DNA of 64,000 nt from Streptococcus oricebi (GCF_017883985.1 NZ_PRDG01000003.1:70991-134990); one strand, 5' to 3'. Counted from the stretch's first letter, positions 44,407 through 54,660 are shown. Notes: generated by a model from the letters alone, not told the origin. Translations and numbers: made by a program.

Positions 44407-44652
44407 TTAAGATTTTTTTGAATTTCTTTTAAGGCTAAAATGATCCGGCACCGGATCAGGTCCTGTCTTTGACCAGGGGTGGCAACGTAAAATTCGAGCC
44501 AGCCCCATTAAGACCCCCTTAGCTCCGTGCTTTTGAATGGCCTCAATCATATAGTTGGAACAGCTCGGTTGAAAGCGGCAAGAGGGAGGAAAAAGGGGAG
44601 AAATCAATCTTTGATAGAGGCGAACCGGGGCAATCAATATTTTTTTAATCAT
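44407..44652 (-). CDS. yidD: Membrane protein insertion efficiency factor YidD
   Basis: An 81-residue basic amphipathic protein of the YidD family. The hallmark C-R-F-x-P-S-C-S-x-Y is at about 25-34 and C-H-P-W near 57. It assists YidC-dependent insertion at the inner face of the membrane. It is the last gene of the murI operon; its ATGA overlaps the rluB stop. Confidence 0.94.
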   Translation of the reverse strand: MIKKILIAPVRLYQRLISPLFPPSCRFQPSCSNYMIEAIQKHGAKGVLMGLARILRCHPWSKTGPDPVPDHFSLKRNSKKS

Positions 44653-45371
44653 TTTTTGGTGACAGCCAGGGTATGGAGCTGGCTGATTTCCTTTTTATTG
44701 AGCCGACGATATTGACCAGGTCTGAGACCAGTCAAGTCTAGGTTGCCAAAGCGGGTCCGCGATAGTTTATCAACCGAAAGTCCGACAGCCTCAAACATCT
44801 TTTTAACCTGATGATTTCGCCCCTCATGAATGGTTAGCTGGACGACCGAGCGGTTTTTGCTAGGGTCCAGTTTTAAAATTTCATAGACAGCTGGCTTGGT
44901 TTTCTTGCCATCAATCTCGATTCCCCGCGTTAAGGGACGGAGATTTTCCTTATTGGCTAGGCCCTTTAGGCGGGCTACATAGACCTTGTCTATTTCATTG
45001 CGGGGGTGAATCATCTCATCAGTAAAATCCCCGTCATTGGTCAAAATCAAGACTCCTGACGTATCCCAGTCTAAGCGACCAACAGGATAAATCCGCTCCT
45101 TAACCTGGGGCAGTAAATCGACAACGGTCTTGCGGCCCTTATCATCGGATACACTGGAGATGACCCCCCGCGGTTTATTGAGGAGGTAGTAGACCTTTTC
45201 TTCATTGTAGATGGGCTGACCCTCTATCTCAACCAAGTCTCCTGACTTGACACTGGTTGCCAGCTCTCGGACGACCTGTCCATTGATGGTTACCAAGCCC
45301 TGACGAATCAACTCTTCAGCCTTACGCCGACTGGCTACTCCTGCATGGGCGATATATTTATTTATTCTCAT
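44649..45371 (-). CDS. rluB: Ribosomal large subunit pseudouridine synthase B
   Basis: A 240-residue pseudouridine synthase of the RsuA/RluB group acting on 23S rRNA. An N-terminal S4 domain (about 1-60, [10 protein letters not shown]) precedes the catalytic domain with Asp in G-R-L-D-W-D-T near 104. The start is the ATG giving M-R-I-N-K-Y, overlapping scpB by 14 bases; the 21-codon extension reads through scpB only. Neighbours scpAB are the standard context. Confidence 0.94.
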   Translation of the reverse strand: MRINKYIAHAGVASRRKAEELIRQGLVTINGQVVRELATSVKSGDLVEIEGQPIYNEEKVYYLLNKPRGVISSVSDDKGRKTVVDLLPQVKERIYPVGRLDWDTSGVLILTNDGDFTDEMIHPRNEIDKVYVARLKGLANKENLRPLTRGIEIDGKKTKPAVYEILKLDPSKNRSVVQLTIHEGRNHQVKKMFEAVGLSVDKLSRTRFGNLDLTGLRPGQYRRLNKKEISQLHTLAVTKK

Positions 45372-45939
45372 CTTGCTCTTCTTCCTCAATCCTTCTTTCC
45401 TTAAAGAGTTGGCTTTCTTCGGCCACCAGTTCACTTTCTTCCACCGCTGGCAACTCCTCTAAATGATTGATTCCCATATAATCCAGGAAATAATCGGTGG
45501 TCACATAGAGGTTGGGCCGACCCAAAACCTCTTTTTTCCCCGCCTCACAAACCAGTTCAAAGGCCTGCAATTTAGCCAGGGCGCCACTGGAGTTTACCCC
45601 GCGAATATCGTCAATTTCTACCCTAGTAATCGGCTGTTTATAGGCGATAATAGACAGGGTTTCCAGCGAGGCCCGAGACAGACTCTGGTTGATAGGAGCC
45701 TTGGAATAGGCCCTTAGGAGCTCGGCAAAGTCCTGCTTGGTGACCAGCTTATAGGTCCGGGCTGTCTCCAGTAGGGCCAGGCTAGAATCCTTGTCCTCTT
45801 GATACTTGTCGGCTAGTTTTTCTAAGCTCTGACTAACCCCGGTTACTGGCATGGACAAGAGCTCGGCTAGCTGGCCGAGACTTAAACCATCTTCTCCTGC
45901 CACAAAAAGCAGGGCTTCAATCTCTGATAATTTACTCAT
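45358..45939 (-). CDS. scpB: Segregation and condensation protein B
   Basis: A 193-residue winged-helix protein, subunit of the SMC-ScpA-ScpB condensin that organises the chromosome. The family start [12 protein letters not shown] and the [12 protein letters not shown] block near 92-103 are present. The acidic C-terminus (E-E-E-E-Q-D-E-N-K) is typical of streptococci. It overlaps scpA by 8 bases and rluB by 14. Confidence 0.95.
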   Translation of the reverse strand: MSKLSEIEALLFVAGEDGLSLGQLAELLSMPVTGVSQSLEKLADKYQEDKDSSLALLETARTYKLVTKQDFAELLRAYSKAPINQSLSRASLETLSIIAYKQPITRVEIDDIRGVNSSGALAKLQAFELVCEAGKKEVLGRPNLYVTTDYFLDYMGINHLEELPAVEESELVAEESQLFKERRIEEEEQDENK

Positions 45940-46642
45940 ACTTTCTTCCTATTAGGTAAATCTCCCCAAAATTTTCTTCCTGAATGACCTGGACTTCCTG
46001 GACCTTGACCAGTTCCAAGGTTGCCAGAAAGAGGGTAATCACTTCATTCATATCCCTAGTCTCTGCAAAAATCGCTTGCAGGGCCAGGCGTTTCTGACCT
46101 CGACAACGCTCTTTGACTAACTCCATCATGTCCTCGATTTTGTACTCATCCTTGACAATGGTCGTATGAGTCTGACTAAATTCTTCCTGCTTTTTGGCCA
46201 TGACCTTGGCAAAGGCCAGAAAGAGGTCAATCGTTGACTTGTCGTGAACTAGCTCAGCCTCCTCATAGACCAATTCCAACTTGGGCTTGGAATAGGACAG
46301 GGCCCTCACTTGATGCTGGTCTGCCATTTTCTCGCCCAAGACCTTGAACTTTCGATATTCCTCGATTTGCGAGAGCAAATCCTGCTCTAGGTCCTCGACT
46401 TGATCGAGCTCATCAGCCACCTTGGGTAGGAGCTTGCGGCTCTTAATCAGCATGAGCTGGCTTGCCATCACCATATATTCACCGGCCACTTCCAGACGCA
46501 TGGCCTGCAAGGTCGCCACATAGGCCAGATATTGCTCGATAACCTCGGTAATCGGCACATCATAAATATCCATCTGGTACTTAGAAACCAGATGCAAGAG
46601 CAGGTCCAAGGGACCTTCAAAATCCTTAATCTTAATATCCAT
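45932..46642 (-). CDS. scpA: Segregation and condensation protein A
   Basis: A 236-residue kleisin that bridges SMC heads. The N-terminal [12 protein letters not shown] motif at about 8-19 is diagnostic, and the C-terminal winged helix ends G-E-I-Y-L-I-G-R-K. Start overlaps the stop of the XerD-like gene (TAATG). Part of the same tight operon. Confidence 0.96.
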   Translation of the reverse strand: MDIKIKDFEGPLDLLLHLVSKYQMDIYDVPITEVIEQYLAYVATLQAMRLEVAGEYMVMASQLMLIKSRKLLPKVADELDQVEDLEQDLLSQIEEYRKFKVLGEKMADQHQVRALSYSKPKLELVYEEAELVHDKSTIDLFLAFAKVMAKKQEEFSQTHTTIVKDEYKIEDMMELVKERCRGQKRLALQAIFAETRDMNEVITLFLATLELVKVQEVQVIQEENFGEIYLIGRKYE

Positions 46643-47373
46643 TATTTATACTTTTCCAAGGTGATGCTGGTCTTTAGGCCCAAATCACGCGCCAGCTGGG
46701 TCAAGTCAACCCCCTTTTGGCGTTGCCGCAAGATATACTGCTCTCTCAAGGACTGGGCCGATAATTGAGGTTGACCCTTTTCGGCCAGAAAGACAGAAAG
46801 TTGACGAAAACACCACTGGCGGGAGTAGGGGCTGCCCTTTCTTTCAAAGATATAGGTCGTCTCCTCTAAAAGGGGCTCAAGCTCTGTCAAAAGCTCCTTA
46901 GAAAGAGAGAGGACCCTTTTTTGTCCGGCCTTCTCCACCGATAAAATCTGGAAATCCAGACTAATATCTGCGGTCCTAATCTTTAAAATTTCACTGGGTA
47001 AAAGGCCCGTTTCCACAATCAAGAGGGCAATCAAGCGACCGGCTTGATTTGGACTCTCATCCCAAAAATCTTCCAAATCCAAGAGTTCCTGCTGCTCTTT
47101 TGTCGCAATATTGGACTTGGGTGACTTTAGACGATGAAAGTCAGCTAAGAGACCTTCCTGATAGAGATAGGCCAAAAATTGATTGACAGCTGATAATTTC
47201 CGCCTCTGAACGGAGACCTTGAGCGAGTCCAGCCAGGTCCGGTAGAGGCGGAGCCTTTGCTCATCAATTTCTTCAACCTGTAAGAGAAATTGCTCCAGGT
47301 CATACTGGTAGGCCTGACGAGAATTTCCTGCTAATTCTTTTTGATCTAAAAATTGCTGAATAACTTCTTTCAT
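46642..47373 (-). CDS. XerD-like tyrosine recombinase homologue, catalytic residues degenerate
   Basis: A 243-residue protein with a tyrosine-recombinase layout: SAM-like core-binding domain (about 1-70) and a catalytic-type domain. The first catalytic Arg position reads T-G-L-L-P-S-E (Leu in place of Arg), the H-x-x-R box reads Q-S-L-R, and the later His/Trp position reads L-G-L-K; only the second Arg and the terminal Tyr (E-K-Y) remain. Strand exchange is unlikely by itself. It is a stable neighbour of scpAB in streptococci, which suggests a structural or chromosome-linked role. It overlaps both neighbours. Confidence 0.85.
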   Translation of the reverse strand: MKEVIQQFLDQKELAGNSRQAYQYDLEQFLLQVEEIDEQRLRLYRTWLDSLKVSVQRRKLSAVNQFLAYLYQEGLLADFHRLKSPKSNIATKEQQELLDLEDFWDESPNQAGRLIALLIVETGLLPSEILKIRTADISLDFQILSVEKAGQKRVLSLSKELLTELEPLLEETTYIFERKGSPYSRQWCFRQLSVFLAEKGQPQLSAQSLREQYILRQRQKGVDLTQLARDLGLKTSITLEKYK

Positions 47374-47831
47374 TTGGCTTTCATTTCGTATTGGTTGGTA
47401 AAATCATGTAAGAGGGAATTGATAACTTTCAAAATGGACTTTCTGGTAATAATCCCCATAAAGGTATTGCCTTCATCGACAACCGGTAAAAAAGAGGTGT
47501 CCACCAGTTGGTGGAGGACCTTGGTCAAGCTGTAATTGACTTCTAACTTGGGAACATCCTTTTTAGTCATATAGACAATATCCATGGACATAAATTCTTG
47601 GTCTGGCAAATCATGCTGCATCTGATAGGACAAAATATCCGTCAGAGAAATCGTCCCGACAAACTTCTTGTCTGCTGTTACTACCGGGACCCTCGAATAG
47701 GTCATCTGACTCAGCAAGAGGATGGCATGGTCCACATTATGACTATCAATCAACACTGCCAAATCAGCTGCGGGAGTCAAAAAAGTTTCTTCCTGCTCTA
47801 GGAGATAATCTTCAAATTCTTTAGCAATCAT
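47370..47831 (-). CDS. cbpB: CBS-domain protein, CbpB/YkuL-like
   Basis: A 153-residue protein made almost wholly of two CBS motifs (about 15-70 and 80-145), with T-Y-S-R-V-P-V and S-F-L-P-V-V-D as the beta-strand signatures. Homologues bind cyclic-di-AMP and tune (p)ppGpp synthesis. Ligand binding is inferred from the family. ATGA overlaps with genes on both sides show coupling. Confidence 0.85.
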   Translation of the reverse strand: MIAKEFEDYLLEQEETFLTPAADLAVLIDSHNVDHAILLLSQMTYSRVPVVTADKKFVGTISLTDILSYQMQHDLPDQEFMSMDIVYMTKKDVPKLEVNYSLTKVLHQLVDTSFLPVVDEGNTFMGIITRKSILKVINSLLHDFTNQYEMKAK

Positions 47832-48349
47832 CTAGCAAACTCCTTTGATAGACCTGGATAGACTTGGTGCTTGCGGGTATAAAAGTCCACCTTAAAGGAC
47901 TGGTCATCTATCTCAACCTTGGCATAGAGGCGCTCATTGATGGTCCCCCTAGGTTGGCTAATTGATCCTGGATTGACAAAGAGGGTATCCCCGCTCATCC
48001 AGGCATCTGGAATGTGTAGATGACCGTAGAGGCAGATATCTGCCCCTTCTTCCTGGGCCCAGAGGTCCAACTTCTGGAAGGAAAAATTGATATGAAAGAG
48101 ATGACCATGAGCCTGGACAATCTTGGTCCCAGCTAGATTGGTCACCAAGCGCTCTGGATAGCCATCATAAAAGTCCATATTGCCAGCGACAACCTGAATA
48201 CCAGACCAAACTGAGTCATCACTCGGTAATTCCGAGTCTCCATTATGAAAAATCGCATCTACTTTCCCTAAATAATAATTCTTAACTTCTTCAACAATTG
48301 CACGGTCGCCATGAGAATCACTCATGACTATAATAGTTTGTTTTGCCAT
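47828..48349 (-). CDS. YfcE-family metallophosphoesterase
   Basis: A 173-residue calcineurin-like phosphoesterase. Metal-site motifs D-S-H-G-D near 11-15, H-N-G-D near 35, G-N-M-D near 55 and G-H-L-H near 105 are present. Family members hydrolyse phosphodiesters in vitro; the natural substrate is unsettled. It overlaps the end of the upstream pyrophosphatase gene by 22 bases. Confidence 0.9.
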   Translation of the reverse strand: MAKQTIIVMSDSHGDRAIVEEVKNYYLGKVDAIFHNGDSELPSDDSVWSGIQVVAGNMDFYDGYPERLVTNLAGTKIVQAHGHLFHINFSFQKLDLWAQEEGADICLYGHLHIPDAWMSGDTLFVNPGSISQPRGTINERLYAKVEIDDQSFKVDFYTRKHQVYPGLSKEFAR

Positions 48350-49317
48350 GCTGGAAATACCTCCACTAATTTCTGCACTGCTTGAGCCCGATGCGACTGA
48401 CTATTCTTCTCATCTAAAGTCAGCTCGGCTGACGTTTTTCCTGTCTCCCCTACTAAAAAGAGAGGGTCATAGCCAAAGCCGTTTTCTCCCTTGGGCTCAT
48501 GCGCGATATAACCTGGCCAGTCGGCCTCAACCACCAAACTTTCCCTGCCTGGACTAGCCACCACTAGGGTTGTATGAAAGTGGGCCTTACGGTCCTTGAC
48601 ATCAAAAACCATAGCCAGCTCATGTAGGAGCTTGATATTGTTTTCCTGGTCGGTCGCATCAAGCCCTGCAAAGCGGGCCGACCAGACTCCCGGAAGCCCT
48701 CCTAAAATATCCACTTGAAGACCCGAATCATCAGCCAGGACCATCTTGCCTGTTAATTGGGCAATGGTTTCCGCCTTTAGGCGGGCATTTTCCTCAAAGG
48801 TCGTCCCCGTTTCTTCCACCTGGGGCAGGTCGGGATAGTCATGCAGACTCTCTACCTTTAGGCCAAATTTTTCAAAGATGGCCCGAAATTCCTTGGCCTT
48901 TCCCTGATTATGGGTCGCAATCAGGATACTGTCTCCCACTACTGACTTTTCTAAGGATTCTTGGGCAAAAAAGTCGGTTAATTTGACTCCCTGCTTATCC
49001 AGGAAAATCACCTTTTTCAGCTGGTCTTGATCCTCAATCAAGATTGTTCCCTGATGAGCGACTGCCTTGTAGTCTGTCCCCAGATTCTCATTGATGATAT
49101 TGAGAACAAACTGCACCAGAGTCATGGCCGAGCTATATTTGATAAGGACCAGGTCAAAACTTTCCTGGCCGTCCTCTACTAGCTCTCGCAGCTGTCTTTC
49201 AAGCTGATTTGCAGATTCTTCAGGGACATCATTAAAATAAAAGCCTGCCCCAAAAGACGACCATTCGCCTATATACCAGTCATTTTCATCCCTGTATTCA
49301 TAGATTTTACTTGTCAT
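48328..49317 (-). CDS. rdgB: XTP/dITP diphosphatase (RdgB/HAM1) with N-terminal extension domain
   Basis: A 329-residue protein. The C-terminal 200 residues are a HAM1/RdgB pyrophosphatase (I-A-T-H-N-Q-G-K near 135, S-A-R-F-A-G near 218, G-Y-D-P-L-F near 280) that removes non-canonical purine nucleotides. The first 125 residues form a separate domain typical of streptococcal versions, of unknown role. Start ATG overlaps the murI stop (ATGA); a 13-codon extension has no support. Confidence 0.92.
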   Translation of the reverse strand: MTSKIYEYRDENDWYIGEWSSFGAGFYFNDVPEESANQLERQLRELVEDGQESFDLVLIKYSSAMTLVQFVLNIINENLGTDYKAVAHQGTILIEDQDQLKKVIFLDKQGVKLTDFFAQESLEKSVVGDSILIATHNQGKAKEFRAIFEKFGLKVESLHDYPDLPQVEETGTTFEENARLKAETIAQLTGKMVLADDSGLQVDILGGLPGVWSARFAGLDATDQENNIKLLHELAMVFDVKDRKAHFHTTLVVASPGRESLVVEADWPGYIAHEPKGENGFGYDPLFLVGETGKTSAELTLDEKNSQSHRAQAVQKLVEVFPAWQNKLL

Positions 49318-50108
49318 AATGTCACATGCTCCACATCTACCTGCCGATTGAGCCAAACCTTGGCAATGTCGGCAAAACTTTTGGCACTGGCAGTCGTATA
49401 GAAACGATGCCTCAATTCTTGCTTGTCCCGACTGCGGTTGATTTCAAAATAATTCAATAAAACGGAAATATCCCGGACACACTCCGCCCCGCTATCAATC
49501 AATTTGACCTGGGGCCCCATTACATTTTGAATAATCGGTTTAAGCAAGGGATAATGGGTACAACCCAAAATCAGAGTATCTACCTGCCCAGTCAAGGACT
49601 GCAAGGTTTCATAAACCACCTTCTTGGTCAAGCTAGAATTTAGCTGATTGGACTCAACCAAGGGGGCAAACTTGGGGCAGGCCAGACTAGTCACGTCCAT
49701 TTCTGGCGAGAGGGCCTGAATTTTATGGCGGTAAATATCCGATTTGACCGTCATCGGTGTCCCAATCACACCAATCCGACCAGCCTCAGTCGACTTAATC
49801 GCCGCACTGGCTCCCGGTAAAATCACTCCCAAGACAGGAATATCTAACTTTTCCTTGATTTCCTCCCAGACAACAGCGGTTGCTGTATTGCAGGCGATAA
49901 CAATCATCTTGACATTCTTGGTTAACAAAAAATCAACCAGCTGCCAGGTATAGGTTCTGATTTGCTGGGCTGGTCTCGGGCCGTAAGGCGCCCGAGCAGA
50001 GTCGCCGATATAAATGATTTCTTCATAGGGGAGTTGACGCATTAGCTCTCTGACTACCGTCAGGCCTCCCACTCCCGAGTCTAAAAAACCAATTGGTCGA
50101 TTATCCAT
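49314..50108 (-). CDS. murI: Glutamate racemase
   Basis: A 264-residue cofactor-independent racemase making D-glutamate for peptidoglycan. Asp10 in F-L-D-S-G and the two catalytic cysteines in A-C-N-T-A near 73 and G-C-T-H-Y near 184 are visible. First gene of the nine-gene overlapping operon ending at yidD. No sharp promoter was found in 50109-50204. Confidence 0.96.
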   Translation of the reverse strand: MDNRPIGFLDSGVGGLTVVRELMRQLPYEEIIYIGDSARAPYGPRPAQQIRTYTWQLVDFLLTKNVKMIVIACNTATAVVWEEIKEKLDIPVLGVILPGASAAIKSTEAGRIGVIGTPMTVKSDIYRHKIQALSPEMDVTSLACPKFAPLVESNQLNSSLTKKVVYETLQSLTGQVDTLILGCTHYPLLKPIIQNVMGPQVKLIDSGAECVRDISVLLNYFEINRSRDKQELRHRFYTTASAKSFADIAKVWLNRQVDVEHVTL

Positions 50109-50204
50109 CTGCTGCTCTTTCTAACTTGAACTCCCCTTGCTAGCCGGATTTCCTTTTCAAAAAGAAGCAACTCCTTAAAAACAGGTCCTCCCTAGCTTTT
50201 CCCA

Positions 50205-50242
50205 CTCAAAAAATAAGGCTGAGACACTTACGGCCCAGCCTC
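50205..50242 (-). terminator. Terminator after yneF
   Basis: AGGCTGGG against CTCAGCCT (one mismatch) with a minus-strand TTATTTTTTG tail, 12 bases beyond the yneF stop. Confidence 0.75.
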
Positions 50243-50253
50243 TCATTTCCAAA

Positions 50254-50499
50254 TTATTTTTTCTTCGCCTTCTTCTTCGCATTTTTTTGCTGTTTATTGA
50301 TTTGACGAACAACCTGCTGGACCTTGGCCTCACTTGGCTTTTGGCCCATAGAACTCATCATGGTCCGAACAACATCCTCATTCAGTGGCGGGTTCTTCTC
50401 CAGGTAGTCCTCCATCTGGCGACGGGCCAAGAACATCCCTGCAACCATTCCGCCAAGAAAGGCTGCCAAAATCAAAAAAATAGCTAACCATAGATTCAT
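50254..50499 (-). CDS. yneF: YneF family membrane protein
   Basis: An 81-residue protein with one N-terminal membrane helix (about 3-25, including G-G-M-V-A-G-M-F) and a basic cytoplasmic tail ending K-K-A-K-K-K. The block N-P-P-L-N-E-D near 36 is the UPF0154/YneF hallmark. Function unknown. Strong AGGAG-type ribosome site upstream (GAGGAGAAAAAG). It is monocistronic with its own terminator. Confidence 0.92.
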   Translation of the reverse strand: MNLWLAIFLILAAFLGGMVAGMFLARRQMEDYLEKNPPLNEDVVRTMMSSMGQKPSEAKVQQVVRQINKQQKNAKKKAKKK

Positions 50500-50552
50500 A
50501 TCTAACTTTTTCTCCTCTTATTTTACATTCACTTTATTATATCAAATTTATG

Positions 50553-51803
50553 TTATTTTTCAAAATTAAAGCCATAGAGAGTGGCGAAATAATCTTCTGG
50601 CCTCTCTGCCCTACGAATCATCTGGGCCTCCCCATTTTCTTTCAGCAAAATCTCGCTGGAACGGAGCTTGGCATTATACTGGTAGCCCATTGAAAAACCA
50701 TGAGCTCCCGCATCATGAATGACCAATGTATCACCAATATGATTTTTTGGTAATTCTCTTTGAATCGCAAATTTATCATTATTTTCACAGAGACTGCCGA
50801 CCACATCCGCTACTTCAATCTCACCGTTTGGATTAGTCATATTGCTGATATGATGGTAGGAACCGTACATAGCTGGCCGCAGGAGATTGACCGCAGAGGC
50901 ATCAACCCCGACATAAGTCCGATAGGTCTCCTTGCGGTGAGTAACCTTGGTTACCAAGAGACCATGAGGGGCCAGCATAAAGCGACCCAGCTCAGCAAAA
51001 ATCTTGATCTGGCCCAGACCTGCTGGCTCTAAAACCTCTTCATAAACCTGCCGCACTCCCTCACCGATGAGGGCGATGTCATTGGGTTCTTCCTCCGGTC
51101 GATAATTGACCCCAATTCCACCCGAAAGATTGATAAAGTCCAAGTCAACCCCGGTCTCCTGGACAACCTCTACTGCCAGCTCAAACAACTGACGCGCCAG
51201 TTCGGGATAGTAGGCATTGCTGACGGTATTGGAAGCCAAGAGGGCATGAATCCCAAACTTTTTAACCCCCAGATCCTTTAAATCTTTAAAGGCCTGAATC
51301 AACTGCGCCTTGGTCATCCCGAACTTAGCGTCCTCTGGGTGGTCCATGATTTCTGTCCCCAGCTCAAAAGTCCCACCAGGATTGTAGCGACAGGAAATGG
51401 TCTCCGGAATACCCGCTACTTCCTGTAAAAAGGCGATGTCCTCATAGGCATCTAGGTTAATAATCGCTCCTAATTCTCTAGCATATTGAAACTCTTCAGC
51501 CGGAGTATTATTGGACGAAAACATGATATCAGAGCCTGCAAAGCCCAGCTTATGGCTCATCAAAAGCTCAACATAGCTAGCACAGTCCACACCGCAGCCT
51601 TCCTCTTGTAAAATCTTCAAAATCGTCGGATTTGGTGTCGCCTTGACTGCAAAATATTCCTTAAAGCCCTTATTCCAAGCAAAGGCTTGATTGACAGCCC
51701 GTGCCTTTTCTCTAATACCTTTTTCATCGTAAAGATGAAAGGGCGTTGGGAACTGCTCGGTGATTTGAGCTAACTTGTCAGGACTAATAAATGGTCTTTT
51801 CAT
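50553..51803 (-). CDS. lysA: Diaminopimelate decarboxylase
   Basis: A 416-residue fold-type III PLP enzyme converting meso-diaminopimelate to lysine. The PLP lysine is Lys54 (F-A-V-K-A-T-P-N-P), the phosphate loop G-G-I-G-V near 232 and the C-terminal E-N-N-D-K near 318. Lysine made here feeds both protein synthesis and the MurE step. The start giving M-K-R-P-F matches family; a 20-codon extension lacks a site. Confidence 0.95.
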   Translation of the reverse strand: MKRPFISPDKLAQITEQFPTPFHLYDEKGIREKARAVNQAFAWNKGFKEYFAVKATPNPTILKILQEEGCGVDCASYVELLMSHKLGFAGSDIMFSSNNTPAEEFQYARELGAIINLDAYEDIAFLQEVAGIPETISCRYNPGGTFELGTEIMDHPEDAKFGMTKAQLIQAFKDLKDLGVKKFGIHALLASNTVSNAYYPELARQLFELAVEVVQETGVDLDFINLSGGIGVNYRPEEEPNDIALIGEGVRQVYEEVLEPAGLGQIKIFAELGRFMLAPHGLLVTKVTHRKETYRTYVGVDASAVNLLRPAMYGSYHHISNMTNPNGEIEVADVVGSLCENNDKFAIQRELPKNHIGDTLVIHDAGAHGFSMGYQYNAKLRSSEILLKENGEAQMIRRAERPEDYFATLYGFNFEK

Positions 51804-51905
51804 GTTTTCTATCTCTTTCTTTTTGCTTGTTCCATTATAGCACAATTTTAGAAAGGCTGTCATATTCCATCTTGGCTCAGGAAGCTTGGCTTGAACGCTA
51901 GAAAC

Positions 51906-51931
51906 AAAAGACCCCAGCCTTAGCCGGGGTC
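51906..51931 (-). terminator. Terminator after the BI-1 gene
   Basis: GACCCC/GGGGTC outer stem with inner GGC/GCC pairing and a minus-strand TTTTG tail. Confidence 0.75.
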
Positions 51932-51965
51932 TCGGAGAGTCATTATAAAATTTAAAGAGCCTTTT

Positions 51966-52649
51966 TTAGTCGTTTCGACCAAAGAGACGCAAAAGACTTA
52001 GGAAAAGGTTGATAAAGTCTAGGTAGAGACTCAGAGCCATAGAAACAGCCCAACCATTGCTAGCCTGACCACCTGTTTGCTCATAAACCAGACGAATCTT
52101 TTGATTGTCCCAAGCAATCAAGCCTGAGAAAATCACTACGCCGATAATGCTAACAATGAAATCCATAGTGGAGCTACGCAAGAAAATATTGACCACGCCA
52201 GCAATAATCAAGCCGATTAAACCAGCCAGACAAGCCCGGCCGATACCAGACAGGTCTTTCTTGGTCACCTTGCCGATAAAGGCTAGGGCAAAGAACATGG
52301 CTGATGCAGTCACAAAGGCCGCTGTTACGTGAGATTGGGTGTAGAGGGCCAGGATAATACTTAGGGTAAAGCCATTGAGAGCCGAGTAAGCCAGAAAGAC
52401 TGGTAGGGCTAGGGGGCTATTCTTGCTGGCCATACTTGAAGCGAAAAAGACTAGAATCAACTCCACCACAATGGCTGTATAGTAAATCCAGTTAGCATAC
52501 ATCAAGATTTGAACGATAGTTTGTTGAAAGACACTCAACATCAAGCCAGCAACCAAGGCTGAAATACCAACTCCCACTCCAACCAAGGAATAAATCTTGG
52601 CATAGAAGGCATTGATACCACTAGTTTCATGAATAGTCGTATTGTTCAT
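51966..52649 (-). CDS. BI-1 (Bax inhibitor-1/YccA) family membrane protein
   Basis: A 227-residue protein with seven membrane segments and a C-terminal A-L-S-L-Y-L-D-F-I-N-L-F-L block that defines the family, ending near the acidic pH-sensor region. Bacterial members (YetJ) are pH-gated calcium leak channels; YccA interacts with FtsH. ATG with AGGAGAAG upstream. Single-gene unit. Confidence 0.9.
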   Translation of the reverse strand: MNNTTIHETSGINAFYAKIYSLVGVGVGISALVAGLMLSVFQQTIVQILMYANWIYYTAIVVELILVFFASSMASKNSPLALPVFLAYSALNGFTLSIILALYTQSHVTAAFVTASAMFFALAFIGKVTKKDLSGIGRACLAGLIGLIIAGVVNIFLRSSTMDFIVSIIGVVIFSGLIAWDNQKIRLVYEQTGGQASNGWAVSMALSLYLDFINLFLSLLRLFGRND

Positions 52650-52782
52650 AAGTTCTCTTCTCCTTTATGATAAAGATTTTGCCATTCTCTTAGAAAATGA
52701 GGATTAGGTTAGCTAATGGACTCCAGAAGCTAAGTAACTGGAAGTCCCCCTACCCTCTTTTCTTCGAGCAATAAAAACGATA

Positions 52783-53274
52783 CTATGATTTTAACATTTT
52801 TCGGTGGAATTGTCTCCGTTTAACCCACTTCTTGCGCCAGGGGGCTGTTGCCTCCTTAACCGCCCAGTATTTATCAACCATGGTGACGATATAGGATTCC
52901 TTATAGCGAGGCGGTGCTAGAGTGGCGCCCCACATGTGCTTGATGATAATATCTTCTTCCAGCTTACTAAGCTCTGTCAGCTTACGGGCATTGCGCACAG
53001 CCAGTCTAGGATGGACCCAGGCATGGCTCTTTTTAAACTTGGTTTCCCGCCAGTCATAGTAAAACAAATCATGCAAGAGGGCTCCTCTTGCTGTACTCCG
53101 CGCATTCCAACCAAACTTTTTGGCAATCTTGTAGCTAGTATAGCTGACATTGATGGAATGCTCCAGGCGGTTGGAGTGAATATGATGGGGAATTTTTTCC
53201 AAACGTTTGAGACTAGGCTCTTCTAATAGGTGGCCGACATAGGCCATAAACTCTTGATCTTTTTGATAAGGCAT
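52783..53274 (-). CDS. HD-domain phosphohydrolase
   Basis: A 163-residue HD-superfamily protein. The first His is in R-L-E-H-S-I-N-V near 38, the H-D pair in L-L-H-D-L-F-Y near 67, and a downstream Asp near 130 completes the metal site. It acts on a phosphorylated nucleotide or similar; substrate unknown. ATG has AAGGAGG upstream. It lies 44 bases after the TrmH-like gene and may share its transcript. Confidence 0.87.
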   Translation of the reverse strand: MPYQKDQEFMAYVGHLLEEPSLKRLEKIPHHIHSNRLEHSINVSYTSYKIAKKFGWNARSTARGALLHDLFYYDWRETKFKKSHAWVHPRLAVRNARKLTELSKLEEDIIIKHMWGATLAPPRYKESYIVTMVDKYWAVKEATAPWRKKWVKRRQFHRKMLKS

Positions 53275-53318
53275 CGCATTACCTCCTTATGCTTTCATTA
53301 TAAGCAATTTCCCAAAAG

Positions 53319-54059
53319 CTAGCTTAAAGCAAAGATGAGGATGCCAGCAGCCACTGCTACATTGAGGCTCTCTGCCTGGCCCTTCATCGGTATGTGTACT
53401 AGCTGATTAGCCTCCTTAGCTACTAGCTGGCTAATCCCTTGGCCCTCATTGCCCATAACGAGGATAAAACTTTCTTTTTCTTTTATTTTTTGGTAAGGAA
53501 TAGAATCTGCGGCCAGGGTACTAGCCAGAACCTCCAGTTGCTGCTCCCTAGCCAACTGGAGGAGTTCAAGGGTCTTTACCTGATAAATCGGCAGGTGGAA
53601 GTGACTGCCCTGCATGGAACGAAGGGTTTTGAGATTGTAGGGGTCAGCTGAATTTTCAGAGAGAAAAACGGCTGTCCACCCAGCCGCATCGGCTGTACGA
53701 ATCATGGTCCCAACATTACCTGGATCTTGCACGTCCTCCAAAAAAAGATACCTACCCTGGACTTGCTGAGGTAAGGCCGCCTCTGGCAAGGCCAGCTCGG
53801 CCACCACTCCCTGGGGGGTCTTGCTCTTAGCCAAATCGGCTAGAATTTCTGGACTGACAAGAATGAGCTGGGGAAAGGCCTGCAAGCGCTCCTCATACTC
53901 CTTAAGGGCAAAGATGTGAAGAATCTCTGCTCCTGCCGCCACCGCCTCTTCAAACAAGTGCCAGCCTTCGATCAAATAAGAACTTTTCCGATATTTTTTC
54001 TGATGAAGTTTCTTGACTCTTTTGATAAGGGGATTGGCCTTTGAACTGATACTATTCAT
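53319..54059 (-). CDS. TrmH/SpoU-family RNA 2'-O-methyltransferase
   Basis: A 246-residue SPOUT methyltransferase with an N-terminal substrate-binding domain (about 1-95, starting with the S-x-x-N-P-L-I-K-R-V-K block) and C-terminal SPOUT domain: V-Q-D-P-G-N-V-G-T near 110, G-N-E-G-Q-G near 207 and E-S-L-N-V-A-V-A near 229. It methylates tRNA or rRNA; the target is uncertain. Divergent from the acylphosphatase gene. Confidence 0.9.
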   Translation of the reverse strand: MNSISSKANPLIKRVKKLHQKKYRKSSYLIEGWHLFEEAVAAGAEILHIFALKEYEERLQAFPQLILVSPEILADLAKSKTPQGVVAELALPEAALPQQVQGRYLFLEDVQDPGNVGTMIRTADAAGWTAVFLSENSADPYNLKTLRSMQGSHFHLPIYQVKTLELLQLAREQQLEVLASTLAADSIPYQKIKEKESFILVMGNEGQGISQLVAKEANQLVHIPMKGQAESLNVAVAAGILIFALS

Positions 54060-54275
54060 GCCTTTATTATACCACAGTTGCTAACAGCAAGCACGAAAAA
54101 GTCCTTGAAAAATGTTCAGAAAAAGTCCTCCTTAACTAACTCTGTCCTGATAGATTAGTTTCCTTTCTTAATTTCTAAAAACTTCTCTACTTTTCTCCTA
54201 AAAGTTCTTCTGGGAGAGGAAAGATTTTTTTACTCATGTTATAATAGGTTTAAAGAATTCTCTAAAGGAGGAGCC

Positions 54276-54554
54276 ATGCAAAAGGTAAAAATGATTGCCC
54301 AAGGTCGGGTCCAAGGGGTCGGTTTTCGCTGGGGAGTCTTTTCCCTAGCCCAGGAAATCGGCGGAATCACTGGCCGGGTCTGGAACAAGGATGACGGAAC
54401 TGTCGAAATTTTAGCAGAAGCCCAGGACTCTGCCTCAATGGCTAAGTTCATCCAGGAAATCAGAAAAGGCCCTACCCCCTTTTCTAAGGTGACCTATTTA
54501 GACGTCACCCTCAGCAATTTCAACTCCTATTCTGACTTTAAAATTTCAAATTAG
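54276..54554 (+). CDS. acyP: Acylphosphatase
   Basis: A 92-residue alpha/beta enzyme hydrolysing acyl-phosphates. The catalytic Arg in R-V-Q-G-V-G-F-R-W and Asn in V-W-N-K-D-D-G-T are both present at usual positions. ATG with AAAGGAGGAGCC upstream. It is separated from yidC by its own gap and a promoter, and the yidC transcript starts about 20 bases after its stop. Confidence 0.94.
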   Translation: MQKVKMIAQGRVQGVGFRWGVFSLAQEIGGITGRVWNKDDGTVEILAEAQDSASMAKFIQEIRKGPTPFSKVTYLDVTLSNFNSYSDFKISN

Positions 54555-54570
54555 GTCCCAAGAACTATTG

Positions 54571-54576
54571 TATAAT
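54571..54576 (+). promoter_or_regulatory. -10 element for yidC transcript
   Basis: TATAAT preceded by TTG. The -35 is weak. It lies 100 bases before the yidC start, which sets a leader of about 95 bases. Confidence 0.5.
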
Positions 54577-54604
54577 TAGGAAAAAAACAGTAGAATAGAA
54601 AGGT

Positions 54605-54660
54605 ATGTTAAAAGACATAAAGACCGAGGTGGTCTGAAAGCAAGTGATTGTCAGACCACC
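54605..54660 (+). promoter_or_regulatory. yidC leader: 10-codon uORF running into a 10-bp hairpin
   Basis: A small frame M-L-K-D-I-K-T-E-V-V (54605-54637) with AGAAAGG two bases upstream ends inside the 5' arm of a perfect hairpin GGTGGTCTGA/TCAGACCACC (54628-54637 and 54651-54660). The hairpin is followed at once by the yidC ribosome site AGGAAAGGAA. Translation of the uORF would open the hairpin. Regulatory meaning is inferred. Confidence 0.55.

Noticed and set aside
46642..47373. Mobile element integrase
   Set aside because: The recombinase-like gene is part of the tight scpAB operon, lacks catalytic residues, and no attachment sites or element genes surround it.
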